Below, in pieces: positions 7,139-14,878 of a stretch of DNA of 18,895 bases. The stretch lies in assembly GCA_030018855.1 (NCBI GenBank), contig JASEHG010000013.1, positions 1 to 18,895 of the forward strand, in the 5' to 3' direction. This DNA is from Candidatus Brocadiaceae bacterium. GTDB lineage: Bacteria > Planctomycetota > Brocadiia > Brocadiales > Bathyanammoxibiaceae. Position numbers and translations under genes: made by a program. The notes under the pieces are model-generated. The model saw only the letters and a list, made by a program, of their open reading frames with translations. It was not told where the DNA came from and made no database searches. Numbering within the stretch: the first letter of the stretch is position 1; the number at the start of each line of letters is the position of its first letter.

Positions 7139-7222
7139 TAAGGGAGTAGGGGGTAGGGAGTAGGCAGAAACTTTGTTTATTGCTTACTTATGTCTAATGT
7201 CTAGACGGAGGTAAGGACTGAG
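7139..7222. other. Short intergenic gap with G-rich simple repeats
   Basis: The gap begins with a tract of repeating AGGGAGTAGGGGGTAGGG-like units, similar in flavour to the hairpin arms at 5511-5579. It ends with GGAGG (7207-7211), the probable ribosome binding site of the following small ORF. Confidence 0.4.
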
Positions 7223-7432
7223 ATGCTCTTAGAATGCAAGGTATGTAATAGGGTAAAGAAGTTTGGGGAGTGGATAGACACCTCTGTTGAATTCAGGGCG
7301 TTAGTGAGAGAGACAGGAGTGGACATAATTCATGTAGTTTGTCCTCACTGCGAGGAAGAGGCTTTGACGGTGTCTGCGGAGTTGCCGCTAATATCTGCGG
7401 TGCTAACATCCGCCGGCACCTCGCGGGAATAA
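7223..7432 (+). CDS. Small CxxC/CxxC (zinc-finger-like) protein of unknown function
   Basis: This is an unrecognised 69-residue protein with paired cysteines CKVC (5-8) and CPHC (40-43), likely binding one metal ion, separated by a mixed segment containing a WIDTSVEFRALVRETG stretch. The ATG at 7223 is preceded by GGAGG about 11 bases upstream. It sits between murE and murF and is the second cysteine-pair mini-protein inserted in this cluster; the two are not obviously homologous beyond the cysteine layout. The gap to murF is 58 bp. Function unknown; could be a nucleic-acid-binding or regulatory adaptor. Confidence 0.6.
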   Translation: MLLECKVCNRVKKFGEWIDTSVEFRALVRETGVDIIHVVCPHCEEEALTVSAELPLISAVLTSAGTSRE

Positions 7433-7490
7433 GTAAGACAGGCGCAGGGTGTCCCTGGTTAATCAGAGACCCCTACGTGGGAGAGACCCG

Positions 7491-8969
7491 ATGGAAGCCC
7501 TCTGGGGTTGGGAGATTGTAGAGGCAGTTAAAGGCAGTCACAAAGGTGGTAAAAAGGACTTCCTCTTGAGTGGAGTGTCCACGGACACGAGGCTCCTGAG
7601 GGCAGGGGAACTCTTTGTGGCCATCTCCGGGAAGAAGTACGATGGTCATGCCTTTATACCTCAGGCCCTGGCAAAAGGGGCAAGGGGTCTTCTGGTCTCA
7701 GGGGACGTAGGTGGTGTTCCTTCCGACGTCCTGGCCGACGTCCTGGTGGTGGAGGTAAAAGATACCATAGAGGCCCTGGGCAGGCTGGCCAGATACTACA
7801 AAGAAAAGCTCCCCGTGAAGGTAGTGGCAGTTACTGGTACCAATGGCAAGACCAGCACAAAGGAGATGCTGCACCATCTCCTTTCCACCTCCTTCCGTAT
7901 GGTTAGCTCTCCTGGGAATTATAACAATTTTGTGGGCGTACCCTTAAGCCTCTTTCAAATGGAGCCCTACCATGAGCTGGCGGTTATTGAGATGGGCACC
8001 AGTGCCCCGGGAGAGATACGCTGGTTGTCCTGGATGACGCAACCTGAGATTGGGGTCATTACCAACGTCTCTGAGGCACACCTGGAAGGGTTGGGAGACG
8101 TGGAGGGGGTAGCCATGGCCAAGGCGGAGCTTGTAGAGAACATCAACCAGGGCGGGTACCTGGCATTTAATGCGGACAACCCGTGGTGTCAATGGATGGC
8201 CAAGACTTTCCCGGGACGGTTTATCAGTTTTGGTCTTGGTGAGGGGTCGCATATCAGGGGTACCGAGCTAAAGGAGCAGGAAGGGGGGCTTTCTTTCACC
8301 GTTAACGGACGCCACAACGTCTTTCTAAATACACCAGGGGTCCATAACGTTTACAACGCCCTGGCTGCCCTGGCGGTAGGGTATAGTCTGGGGCTTAACC
8401 TGGGGGAACTCAGTCTGAGGTTGGCGGATTTCCGTCTGCCCCCGATGAGGATGGAAAAACACCGTGCAGGTGGTGTGACCATTATAAATGATGCCTACAA
8501 TGCCAATCCTGCCAGTATGTTTGCCGCCCTTGCGGAATTATCACGCATGAACGTCTCTGGACAAAAATGTCTTATCTGCGGGGACATGGCAGAGTTGGGG
8601 AAGGAGGCGGTAGACCTCCACGTGGAGTTGGGAGAAAGGATTGCGGCAGCAGACGTAGAGCTCCTCCTGGTAACGGGGCGCTTTGCCGCTGAGGTAGCAA
8701 GGGGCGCCCTGGAGGCCGGGATGGCAAAGTGGCAGATACAGGTCTGCAACAATCTTGATGAGGTCTGTAATGCAGCCACGACGTACCTGAAAGAGGGGGA
8801 TACCGTCCTCCTGAAGGGTTCCAGGTGCATGCGTTTAGAAGAGGTGTGCAGCCATTTGAAAGAACATTTCTCCAGTCCAGTTCTCTTGCAAGGTCAGTCT
8901 CAGTCAGATACGGCCCAGATGGACGGTGATAAGGACCTGGCCTTATCTGAAGAAAGAGTGCCGGCTTGA
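7491..8969 (+). CDS. murF: UDP-N-acetylmuramoyl-tripeptide--D-alanyl-D-alanine ligase MurF
   Basis: MurF adds D-Ala-D-Ala to the UDP-MurNAc-tripeptide, completing the cytoplasmic precursor. From ATG 7491 the protein is 492 residues. Motifs: VSTDTR near the N-terminus, P-loop TGTNGKTSTKE (about 115-125), NYNNFVGVPLSL (about 144-155), EMGTSAPGEI, NVSEAHLEGLG, INDAYNANPASM, CGDMAELG and VLLKGSR. The ATG at 7491 is chosen because GGGAGAG (7479-7485) lies five bases upstream and the sequence then begins MEALWGWEI, as in the family; an upstream in-frame GTG (7449) would add 14 unconserved residues. Its substrate comes from Ddl, encoded later in the cluster. Confidence 0.95.
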   Translation: MEALWGWEIVEAVKGSHKGGKKDFLLSGVSTDTRLLRAGELFVAISGKKYDGHAFIPQALAKGARGLLVSGDVGGVPSDVLADVLVVEVKDTIEALGRLARYYKEKLPVKVVAVTGTNGKTSTKEMLHHLLSTSFRMVSSPGNYNNFVGVPLSLFQMEPYHELAVIEMGTSAPGEIRWLSWMTQPEIGVITNVSEAHLEGLGDVEGVAMAKAELVENINQGGYLAFNADNPWCQWMAKTFPGRFISFGLGEGSHIRGTELKEQEGGLSFTVNGRHNVFLNTPGVHNVYNALAALAVGYSLGLNLGELSLRLADFRLPPMRMEKHRAGGVTIINDAYNANPASMFAALAELSRMNVSGQKCLICGDMAELGKEAVDLHVELGERIAAADVELLLVTGRFAAEVARGALEAGMAKWQIQVCNNLDEVCNAATTYLKEGDTVLLKGSRCMRLEEVCSHLKEHFSSPVLLQGQSQSDTAQMDGDKDLALSEERVPA

Positions 8970-8977
8970 TACTAAAC

Positions 8978-10060
8978 ATGTACTACTTGTTTTCAACGCA
9001 GATATCTGGCAGTCCTCTGGAAGATACCGTCTTAAGGGCGATTTTGGCGGCGCTTACGGCCTTTCTGGCCAGTCTGCTCCTCGGGACGAAGGTTATTAAA
9101 AAGCTTGGGGAATACCAGGTGAGAGAGGACACGTCCAAGACCCATTCTGAAAGGCTTCGCGACCTCCACGCAAACAAGAGGAACACCCCTACCATGGGGG
9201 GGATAATAGTCCTCCTTGCACTTTTCCTCTCTGCGGCCCTGTGGTGTAACGTCAAGGATTACTCCATAGGTCTCCTGTTCTTGACGGCCGCAGGACTCGG
9301 CATCCTGGGTTTTGCGGATGACTATCTGAAACTGACCGTAAAAGATTGCTTTGGTATGAGGGACAGGACCAAACTGTCCTTTCAGCTAGCCCTGGGCCTA
9401 ATCCTGGGCATTGCCATATATCAGCACTTCAAGAGTTCAGGGGTAGGCACGGGCATTAACCTGCCCTTTCTCAGGGAAGACGTAGAGCTTGGGTACCTGT
9501 ACGTGGTGGTGGTGATGTTTTATGTGGCCTGGAGCTCTAATGCGGTAAACCTTACGGATGGGCTGGATGGCCTGGCCATAGGCTGTACGATACTGGCCGG
9601 CCTGTCGCTCAGCTTTGTGGCCTATGCCCTGGGAGAGAGGGAGACGAGCCTGTTTTTGGGGATTAATCATATACCCTGGGCCAAAGAGCTCAGCGTCTTT
9701 TGTGCCGCCCTGGTTGGTTCGGGGCTGGGTTTCCTATGGTACAACGGGTTTCCGGCACAGGCCTTTATGGGGGATGTCGGCTCTCTGAGTGTGGGAGGGG
9801 TACTGGCAGTGGTCGCACTCTTGCTCAAGCAGGAACTCCTTTTCATACTCATAGGGATGGTCTTTATGCTGGAGGCCTTTTCGGTATTTCTCCAGGTGGC
9901 GGTATTTAAATTGTCGGGCAGGAGGGTCTTTTATTGTGCCCCCCTGCATCACCATCTTCAGTTCATAGGCTGGCCAGAGTCCAAGATAACGGTGAGGTTC
10001 TGGATAGTTGCAGTCGTCATGGGCTTCTTGGGACTCCTGATTTTCAGGATAGGACTATGA
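8978..10060 (+). CDS. mraY: Phospho-N-acetylmuramoyl-pentapeptide-transferase MraY
   Basis: MraY is an integral membrane enzyme that transfers phospho-MurNAc-pentapeptide to undecaprenyl phosphate, forming lipid I. At 360 residues it has the family's usual length with about ten membrane segments. Catalytic and binding motifs: NTPTMGG (69-75), ADDYLK with Asp114/Asp115, NAVNLTDGLDGLAIG (188-202), FMGDVGSLSVGG (263-274, Asp266 likely catalytic) and the PLHHHLQ motif (322-328). ATG 8978 is favoured (MYYLF start, as in the family) over a TTG at 8966 overlapping the murF stop. Its stop overlaps the ftsW start by four bases (ATGA, 10057-10060). Confidence 0.96.
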   Translation: MYYLFSTQISGSPLEDTVLRAILAALTAFLASLLLGTKVIKKLGEYQVREDTSKTHSERLRDLHANKRNTPTMGGIIVLLALFLSAALWCNVKDYSIGLLFLTAAGLGILGFADDYLKLTVKDCFGMRDRTKLSFQLALGLILGIAIYQHFKSSGVGTGINLPFLREDVELGYLYVVVVMFYVAWSSNAVNLTDGLDGLAIGCTILAGLSLSFVAYALGERETSLFLGINHIPWAKELSVFCAALVGSGLGFLWYNGFPAQAFMGDVGSLSVGGVLAVVALLLKQELLFILIGMVFMLEAFSVFLQVAVFKLSGRRVFYCAPLHHHLQFIGWPESKITVRFWIVAVVMGFLGLLIFRIGL

Positions 10061-11295
10061 GGTTGCCAGAACCGGGAGGCGTAGTGGTGGGGTTGACGGG
10101 TTGTCTCCTAGGGATAGGGATAGTGATGGTGTACAGCTCCGATTGGGTTAGTTCCCTCGGACAAGGGGGCGATTCCTCTGCCCTCCTGAAGCACATGGTC
10201 GCCCTCGGCCTGGGTACAGGGGCCATGGTCGGTCTCCTCTGTTTTGATTACAGGAGGTTGGAGTCTTTGTGGTACGTATGGCTTGCCCTGGCCCTCTCCG
10301 GGCTTGTGCTGGTACTGGTTCCGGGCATAGGGACCCTCCAGAACGGGGCCAGGAGGTGGATAAGGCTAGGGCCCATGATGGGGTTTCAGCCCTCGGAGTT
10401 TGCCAAACTGGTACTGGTGATATTTATGGCTAGATGGGCCTCTAAGTATCAGGGGAGGATGCGAGAGTTCTTGAGGGGTTTCTTGTTCCCCCTGCTGGCC
10501 GTGATGGGCTTTACCGTCCTTACGGTACTTGAGCCGGATTTTGGTACTGCCGGGTTTATGGCCGTCCTCGGCATGATGCTCTTAATAGCGGCTGGGAGCA
10601 GGTGGGTCTACGTGGGTGCCGCCGCCTTGTCCCTTGTCCCTGTCCTCTTCTTTCTCATACATCATGCCGCCTACAGGAAGGCGCGGGTACTGGCCTTCAT
10701 GGACCCCTGGAGTGATGCCTCAGGGGCAGGCTACCACATTATCCAGTCCTGGATAGCCCTGGGTTCGGGCGGTTCCCTTGGGGATGGTCTGGGGAAGGGT
10801 TATCAGAAGCTGTTTTTCCTCCCCGAGTGTAGTGGTGATTTTATCTTTGCCACACTGGGGGAGGAACTGGGGTTTGCAGGCACCTTCTCCGTAGTCTTAC
10901 TCTTTGCCCTCCTGGCATGGCAGGGGCTGAGGGTTTCCTTGAGGGCGCCCGAGACCTTTGGGCAGATACTTGCCCTGGGATTAACCTTCATGCTCTGCTA
11001 CCAGGCGGCCTTTAATATGGCAGTGGTACTGGGTTGTGTGCCGACAAAAGGGATACCGCTTCCTTTTATTAGCTCAGGCGGGTCTTCCCTCCTGCTCTCT
11101 ATGGCGGCGGTGGGATTGCTGTTAAATATCTCCATACACTCTCAGGAGAAAGAAGGAGTGTTTTCCTGGAGACCGGGCTTCTTGATGAGGAAATCTGCTG
11201 GGGCATGTGTGCCCTGTACCAGTAAGGTCCAGGGTGTGATGAGGGGGACGCCGGGGTGGCAAGGCCACCCTTATCAAAGGCGTGGGATTTCTTGA
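10057..11295 (+). CDS. ftsW: Division-specific peptidoglycan glycosyltransferase FtsW
   Basis: FtsW is the SEDS-family glycan polymerase that works with FtsI at the septum. The protein is 412 residues with about ten membrane segments. Signatures: GIVMVYSS (21-28), GARRWIRLG with QPSEFAKL (98-118), EPDFGTA (159-165), DPW..GAGYHIIQSWIALGSGG, LGDGLGKG, LPE.SGDFIFATLGEELGF (255-272, Asp261 at the position of the proposed catalytic Asp) and PTKGIPLPFISSGGSS (329-344). The start is the ATG overlapping the mraY stop. The last ~16 residues are encoded by a hairpin repeat (11248-11283), so the C-terminal tail is probably not ancestral. Nothing is placed between mraY and ftsW, where murD normally lies. 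Confidence 0.94.
   Translation: MRLPEPGGVVVGLTGCLLGIGIVMVYSSDWVSSLGQGGDSSALLKHMVALGLGTGAMVGLLCFDYRRLESLWYVWLALALSGLVLVLVPGIGTLQNGARRWIRLGPMMGFQPSEFAKLVLVIFMARWASKYQGRMREFLRGFLFPLLAVMGFTVLTVLEPDFGTAGFMAVLGMMLLIAAGSRWVYVGAAALSLVPVLFFLIHHAAYRKARVLAFMDPWSDASGAGYHIIQSWIALGSGGSLGDGLGKGYQKLFFLPECSGDFIFATLGEELGFAGTFSVVLLFALLAWQGLRVSLRAPETFGQILALGLTFMLCYQAAFNMAVVLGCVPTKGIPLPFISSGGSSLLLSMAAVGLLLNISIHSQEKEGVFSWRPGFLMRKSAGACVPCTSKVQGVMRGTPGWQGHPYQRRGIS
11248..11283. repeat. Hairpin repeat across the ftsW 3' end / murG start region
   Basis: GGGTGGC (11254-11260) and GCCACCC (11264-11270) form a perfect 7-bp stem with a 3-nt loop. Outer arms ACGCC (11248-11252) and GGCGT (11279-11283) enclose it. It is translated as the tail of FtsW and contains the upstream GTG candidate start (11256) of murG. 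Confidence 0.6.
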
Positions 11296-12479
11296 GGGTT
11301 GTCTTTGCTGGAGGTGGAACGGGTGGTCATATTATGGCTGGCTTGGCCGTGGCTGAGGGGATTAAGGCGCGCTATCCCCAGGCGGAGATATGCTTTGTCA
11401 GCACAGGTAACGCCCTGGAAGAACGGTGTTTGGAAGGAAAGGGTTACAAGTTCTTTAAGACAAAGGCCAGGGCCTGGAAAGGTTCTTTAATCGGGATGAC
11501 GATATTCCTTATCAGTTTTGTAGTGAGTTTTCTCAGGTGTCTCTGGTACTGGAGGGAGCTGAGGCCAGACGTGGTCTTTGGGCTGGGAGGTTATGCCTCT
11601 CTGGTTCCGGTGATATGTGCCTATATGCGAAAGGTACCCGTCCTCTTGCTGGAACAGAACGTGGTGCCAGGGAAGGCGACCCGGTTTCTTGCCCCATGGG
11701 CGGACCTTGTCCTGTGCCACTGGACGGCCTCGGAGCGGTGGCTTTCTTGTGGAGAGAGGCTCCGCTTTACTGGCACTCCATTGAGGGAAGGACTTTTTGG
11801 ACGGCAGCCGACTACTCCACCTCAGGTGGACCAATCCGCCTCAGGCGGGATAGCCGGGTTGGGAGGCAAGGGCCCTACCCTTTTGGTCTTAGGAGGCAGC
11901 CAGGGGGCAAGGGCTATTAATGATGCAATGGTAGAAGGCCTTCCTCTACTAAAAGAGAGGGTGCCAGGGCTCCGGGTTATCCACTCCACAGGGAAAGAGG
12001 GTTATGCAAGGGTGAAGAGGGCCTACGAGAGACTGGGTATGGAGGATGGTGTGTTTGATTTTCTTGTGGATATGGGCGCGGCGTATTCTTCTGCTGACCT
12101 GGTACTGTCCAGGGCAGGGGCGACTACCCTGGCAGAGATTACTGCCTGGGGGTTACCTGCCGTGTTGATACCTTATCCTCATAGTGCCGATGGTCATCAG
12201 TATAGTAATGCGGAGGAACTTGCCGCTAGAGGGGCGGCAGTGGTGGTAAAAGAGCGGGAGCTTACTGCCCAGGGGCTTATGGAGTTACTCCTGGGGGTAC
12301 TTACGGATGGAGAAAGGCTCCAGGGGATGCGTCGGGCCTCAATGGCCATGGGCAAACCTTCCGCTACGCAGGAGGTCATACAGTGCATGCTGGAACTCCT
12401 TGAGGGTGGCAGGCGGTTAGACCGCGGGCATCAAAAAGGGGAGAGGGTATGTCAGAGTTTATCGCCACAGGCGCTTTAG
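11292..12479 (+). CDS. murG: UDP-N-acetylglucosamine--lipid I GlcNAc transferase MurG
   Basis: MurG is a peripheral inner-membrane GT28 glycosyltransferase that converts lipid I to lipid II. From TTG 11292, which overlaps the ftsW stop (TTGA), the protein starts MRVVFAGGGTGGH exactly as the family does and has 395 residues; a GTG at 11256 would add 12 residues encoded by a hairpin repeat. Motifs: GGGTGGH (7-13), GLGGYAS (97-103), EQNVVPGKATR (121-131), GTPLRE (161-166), LGGSQGARAIN (200-210) and the donor-binding SRAGATTLAE (273-282) with SADGHQYSNAEEL. An insert of about 21 residues (171-191), containing two dispersed palindromes, lies in the linker between the two Rossmann domains. Overlaps murC by 31 bp. 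Confidence 0.94.
   Translation: MRVVFAGGGTGGHIMAGLAVAEGIKARYPQAEICFVSTGNALEERCLEGKGYKFFKTKARAWKGSLIGMTIFLISFVVSFLRCLWYWRELRPDVVFGLGGYASLVPVICAYMRKVPVLLLEQNVVPGKATRFLAPWADLVLCHWTASERWLSCGERLRFTGTPLREGLFGRQPTTPPQVDQSASGGIAGLGGKGPTLLVLGGSQGARAINDAMVEGLPLLKERVPGLRVIHSTGKEGYARVKRAYERLGMEDGVFDFLVDMGAAYSSADLVLSRAGATTLAEITAWGLPAVLIPYPHSADGHQYSNAEELAARGAAVVVKERELTAQGLMELLLGVLTDGERLQGMRRASMAMGKPSATQEVIQCMLELLEGGRRLDRGHQKGERVCQSLSPQAL
11816..11849. repeat. Two adjacent TCCGCCTNAGGCGGA-family palindromes inside murG
   Basis: TCCACCTCAGGTGGA (11816-11830, perfect 7-bp arms, with compensatory change from the consensus) and TCCGCCTCAGGCGGG (11835-11849) lie four bases apart. They are translated as PPQVD and SASGG in the MurG interdomain linker, with the reading frame kept. 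Confidence 0.75.
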
Positions 12480-13933
12480 AGGCAGGTGTACTATCGGCGT
12501 TGCAAGGGTCTCTGGTTTATCTCATAGGGATTGGTGGTGCTGGTATGAGCGGTATGGCTAAAGTACTTATGAAAGGCGGGTGTGTAGTGCATGGTTCCGA
12601 CATGCAACCCTCCAAGACTCTACTCCATCTGGAGGAGTTGGGGGCCAAAATAACCCTCAGACAGGACGGCTCCTGGCTCAGCCCCCAGGCTAGACTGGTA
12701 GTAATCTCGGCCGCCGTACAAGAGGATAACCCGGACCTGAAGAAGGCCAAGGGTTTTGGCCTGCGGGTAATTAAATATGCCCAGATGCTAGGTTCATTGA
12801 TGGGAGACAAGGTGGGGATTGCCGTGAGTGGTACCCATGGAAAGACCACTACTACCGCTATGGTAGCCACCTTCCTCAAGGAGGGGGGGGAAGACCCTAG
12901 TTTTGTAATTGGAGGTGAGGTGCCAGGCTTGGGAGGGAGTTCCGGCCTGGGCAGCAGTAAGTATTTCGTGGCAGAGGCCTGCGAGTACGACAGGTCCTTC
13001 CTGCATATGCGACCCCAAGTAGGGATTATAACAAATATAGAAGAAGACCATCTGGATTACTATAAGGACCTGGAAGGGGTGATTGGAGCCTTCAGGAATT
13101 TTGCCCAGGGAGTATCTAGAAATGGTTTGCTGGTGGTGGCCCATGGGGACGTGAACATCGTGAAGGCCCTACAGGACATGCCTTGCAATGTAGAGACGTT
13201 TTCCATTGGTTCTGCCTCCTCCTGGAGGGCAACGCCTCCCGTCCGGGGAGGGGGACTCAATTCTTTCAAGGTATATTACAAAGAGGACCATTATGGTGAT
13301 TTTGCCCTGAGGGTGCCCGGCAACCATAACGTCAAGAATGCCCTGGCGGCTATTGCCGTGGGACATTGGGCCGGCCTGCCGAAGGAGCCTATGCAGAAGG
13401 CCTTGAAGGAATTCAGGGGGGCTAACCGCAGGTTCCAGATGCTGGACACGGTGCGCGGGGTAACGGTCATAGACGATTATGGGCATCACCCAACGGAGGT
13501 ATGCGCTACGTTGCAGGCGGCCAGGGAACACTTCCAGGGGAGGAGGCTGTGGTGCATCTTCCAGCCCCATCAGCACACCCGTACAAGGTTCTTCCTTAGC
13601 AGGTTCGCCAGGGCCTTCAGGGAGGCGGACGAGGTGGTCTTCACGGACATCTATCCTGCCAGGGATAATAAGGAGGACATGGAGTCGGTTAGCTCTGTTG
13701 ACCTCCTGAAGGAGGCACAGAGGGAAGAGGTCAGGGCCTTGTACGTATCTGGCCTGGATAGTGTGGCAAGTGAGGTATACCCGCGGCTCCGGGAAGGTGA
13801 TGTGGTGATGACCATGGGAGCCGGGGATGTGTGGAAAGTAGGGGTGGAGCTTGTTTCTCTCTTGCGAGGCAGTAGCCCTGCCTGGCAAAGAAATGGACAT
13901 TACGATGGTCAAGGACTTAAAGGGCAAAATTAG
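12449..13933 (+). CDS. murC: UDP-N-acetylmuramate--L-alanine ligase MurC
   Basis: MurC adds L-alanine to UDP-MurNAc, the first Mur ligase step. It is 494 residues with IGIGGAGMSGMAKVL (26-40), P-loop GTHGKTTTT (128-136), EACEYDRSFL (176-185), NIEEDHLDYY (196-205), GNHNVKNA (291-298), IDDYGHHPTEV (341-351) and FQPHQHTRT (371-379). These HG and HPTEV motifs separate MurC from MurD, MurE and MurF. ATG 12449 has GGGGAGAGG (12438-12446) as ribosome binding site. It overlaps murG upstream and murB downstream. A Gly/Pro-rich piece (about 261-271, encoded by a small CCTCCC/GGGAGG hairpin at 13235-13251) may be another repeat-derived insert. Confidence 0.95.
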   Translation: MSEFIATGALEAGVLSALQGSLVYLIGIGGAGMSGMAKVLMKGGCVVHGSDMQPSKTLLHLEELGAKITLRQDGSWLSPQARLVVISAAVQEDNPDLKKAKGFGLRVIKYAQMLGSLMGDKVGIAVSGTHGKTTTTAMVATFLKEGGEDPSFVIGGEVPGLGGSSGLGSSKYFVAEACEYDRSFLHMRPQVGIITNIEEDHLDYYKDLEGVIGAFRNFAQGVSRNGLLVVAHGDVNIVKALQDMPCNVETFSIGSASSWRATPPVRGGGLNSFKVYYKEDHYGDFALRVPGNHNVKNALAAIAVGHWAGLPKEPMQKALKEFRGANRRFQMLDTVRGVTVIDDYGHHPTEVCATLQAAREHFQGRRLWCIFQPHQHTRTRFFLSRFARAFREADEVVFTDIYPARDNKEDMESVSSVDLLKEAQREEVRALYVSGLDSVASEVYPRLREGDVVMTMGAGDVWKVGVELVSLLRGSSPAWQRNGHYDGQGLKGQN

Positions 13934-14777
13934 GCATCAGCAGTGCCTGAAGAGGTACACCACTTTCAAGGTAGGTGGGTCTGCCACGCTGTTTGCAGAG
14001 CCTACCAACCCGGAGGAGCTTCAGGGGGTTCTTGATTACGGGAAGGAACAGGGGCTGAAGATATTTGTCCTTGGTAAGGGGAGCAATATCTTAGTGAGGG
14101 ATAGCGGAGTGGAGGGCCTGGTGGTCCACATCCCCAGGGGTGCTTTTAACAGGATTGAGCATAGCGACGAACAGGTGTTGGTGGAGGCGGGGGTCAGTCT
14201 CCCCGGGCTTATTCAGAGGACGGCGGAGTGGGAGCTTAAGGGGCTGGAGAACCTGGTGGGTATCCCTGGCAGTGTGGGGGGTGCCGTGGCCATGAATGCC
14301 GGTGGTAAATATGGGACTATAGAGCGATGGATTGAGGAGGTATCTACCATTGGATACGATGGGGCGTTACATTCTTACACACGGGGGCAAGTGGATTTCC
14401 AGTACAGGAATGCTGGACTGGGGCAGCAGGTTGTCCTTGGGGCCAGGTTAAGGCTGGAAAAAGGTTCCAGGGAGGAAATCCTCCGCCGGATGAGGGAGGT
14501 TTACGAGGAAAAGAGCAGGAGCCAGCCCCTTTCCGCAAAGAGTGCTGGGTGCGTCTTTAAGAACCCACCAGGGCAGAGTGCAGGGGGCCTTATTGACCAA
14601 TCCGGCCTGAAGGGGCTTAAGGTAGGTGGTGCGATGGTATCCAGGAAACATGCCAATTTTATCGTAAACTGGAGCAGTGCCACGGCGGCCCAGATCCTTG
14701 AGCTTATCCAGAGGGTTAGAGAAGAGGTGAAGAAACGGTTCGGAGTCTGGCTGGAGCCAGAGATAAAGATATGGTAG
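13893..14777 (+). CDS. murB: UDP-N-acetylenolpyruvoylglucosamine reductase MurB
   Basis: MurB is the FAD-dependent enzyme that reduces UDP-GlcNAc-enolpyruvate to UDP-MurNAc with NADPH. From ATG 13893 it has 294 residues. Seen: TTFKVGGSA (23-31), LGKGSNILVRD (60-70), ENLVGIPGSVGGAVAMNAGGKYG (FAD-binding, 119-141, in parts), YRNAGL (171-176), and SAGCVFKNP (217-225) followed by AGGLIDQSGLKG. In the last motif the catalytic serine of E. coli MurB (GSFFKNP, Ser229) is Cys220. It overlaps murC by 41 bp; alternative in-frame starts are TTG 13851 and ATG 13905. Its compact length and lack of extra domains fit the type II family. Confidence 0.94.
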   Translation: MDITMVKDLKGKIRHQQCLKRYTTFKVGGSATLFAEPTNPEELQGVLDYGKEQGLKIFVLGKGSNILVRDSGVEGLVVHIPRGAFNRIEHSDEQVLVEAGVSLPGLIQRTAEWELKGLENLVGIPGSVGGAVAMNAGGKYGTIERWIEEVSTIGYDGALHSYTRGQVDFQYRNAGLGQQVVLGARLRLEKGSREEILRRMREVYEEKSRSQPLSAKSAGCVFKNPPGQSAGGLIDQSGLKGLKVGGAMVSRKHANFIVNWSSATAAQILELIQRVREEVKKRFGVWLEPEIKIW

Positions 14778-14803
14778 CCCCATCTGCTACGAGCGATGGT
14801 CTG

Positions 14804-14841
14804 CGGTCCGAGGTAGGCCGTCGGCAGTCGGCCGAGGACCG
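14804..14841. repeat. Nested inverted repeat between murB and ddl
   Basis: CGGTCC (14804-14809) pairs with GGACCG (14836-14841), enclosing GGCCG (14816-14820) and CGGCC (14829-14833). It lies within an in-frame stretch upstream of the likely ddl start and may affect its translation or simply be a repeat remnant. Confidence 0.5.
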
Positions 14842-14878
14842 GAACCCAGTACCTGGCGGCCACCCTGGAGAGGCAGTA

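Noticed and set aside
9934..10056. Upstream extension of ftsW inside mraY
   Set aside because: The extension reads the wrong frame of the conserved MraY C-terminus; the ATGA overlap at 10057 gives a normal FtsW N-terminus.
13169..13927. 252-codon minus-strand open frame opposite murC
   Set aside because: Murein ligase motifs run through the plus strand here; the reverse frame is rich in Pro/His/Gly and matches nothing.
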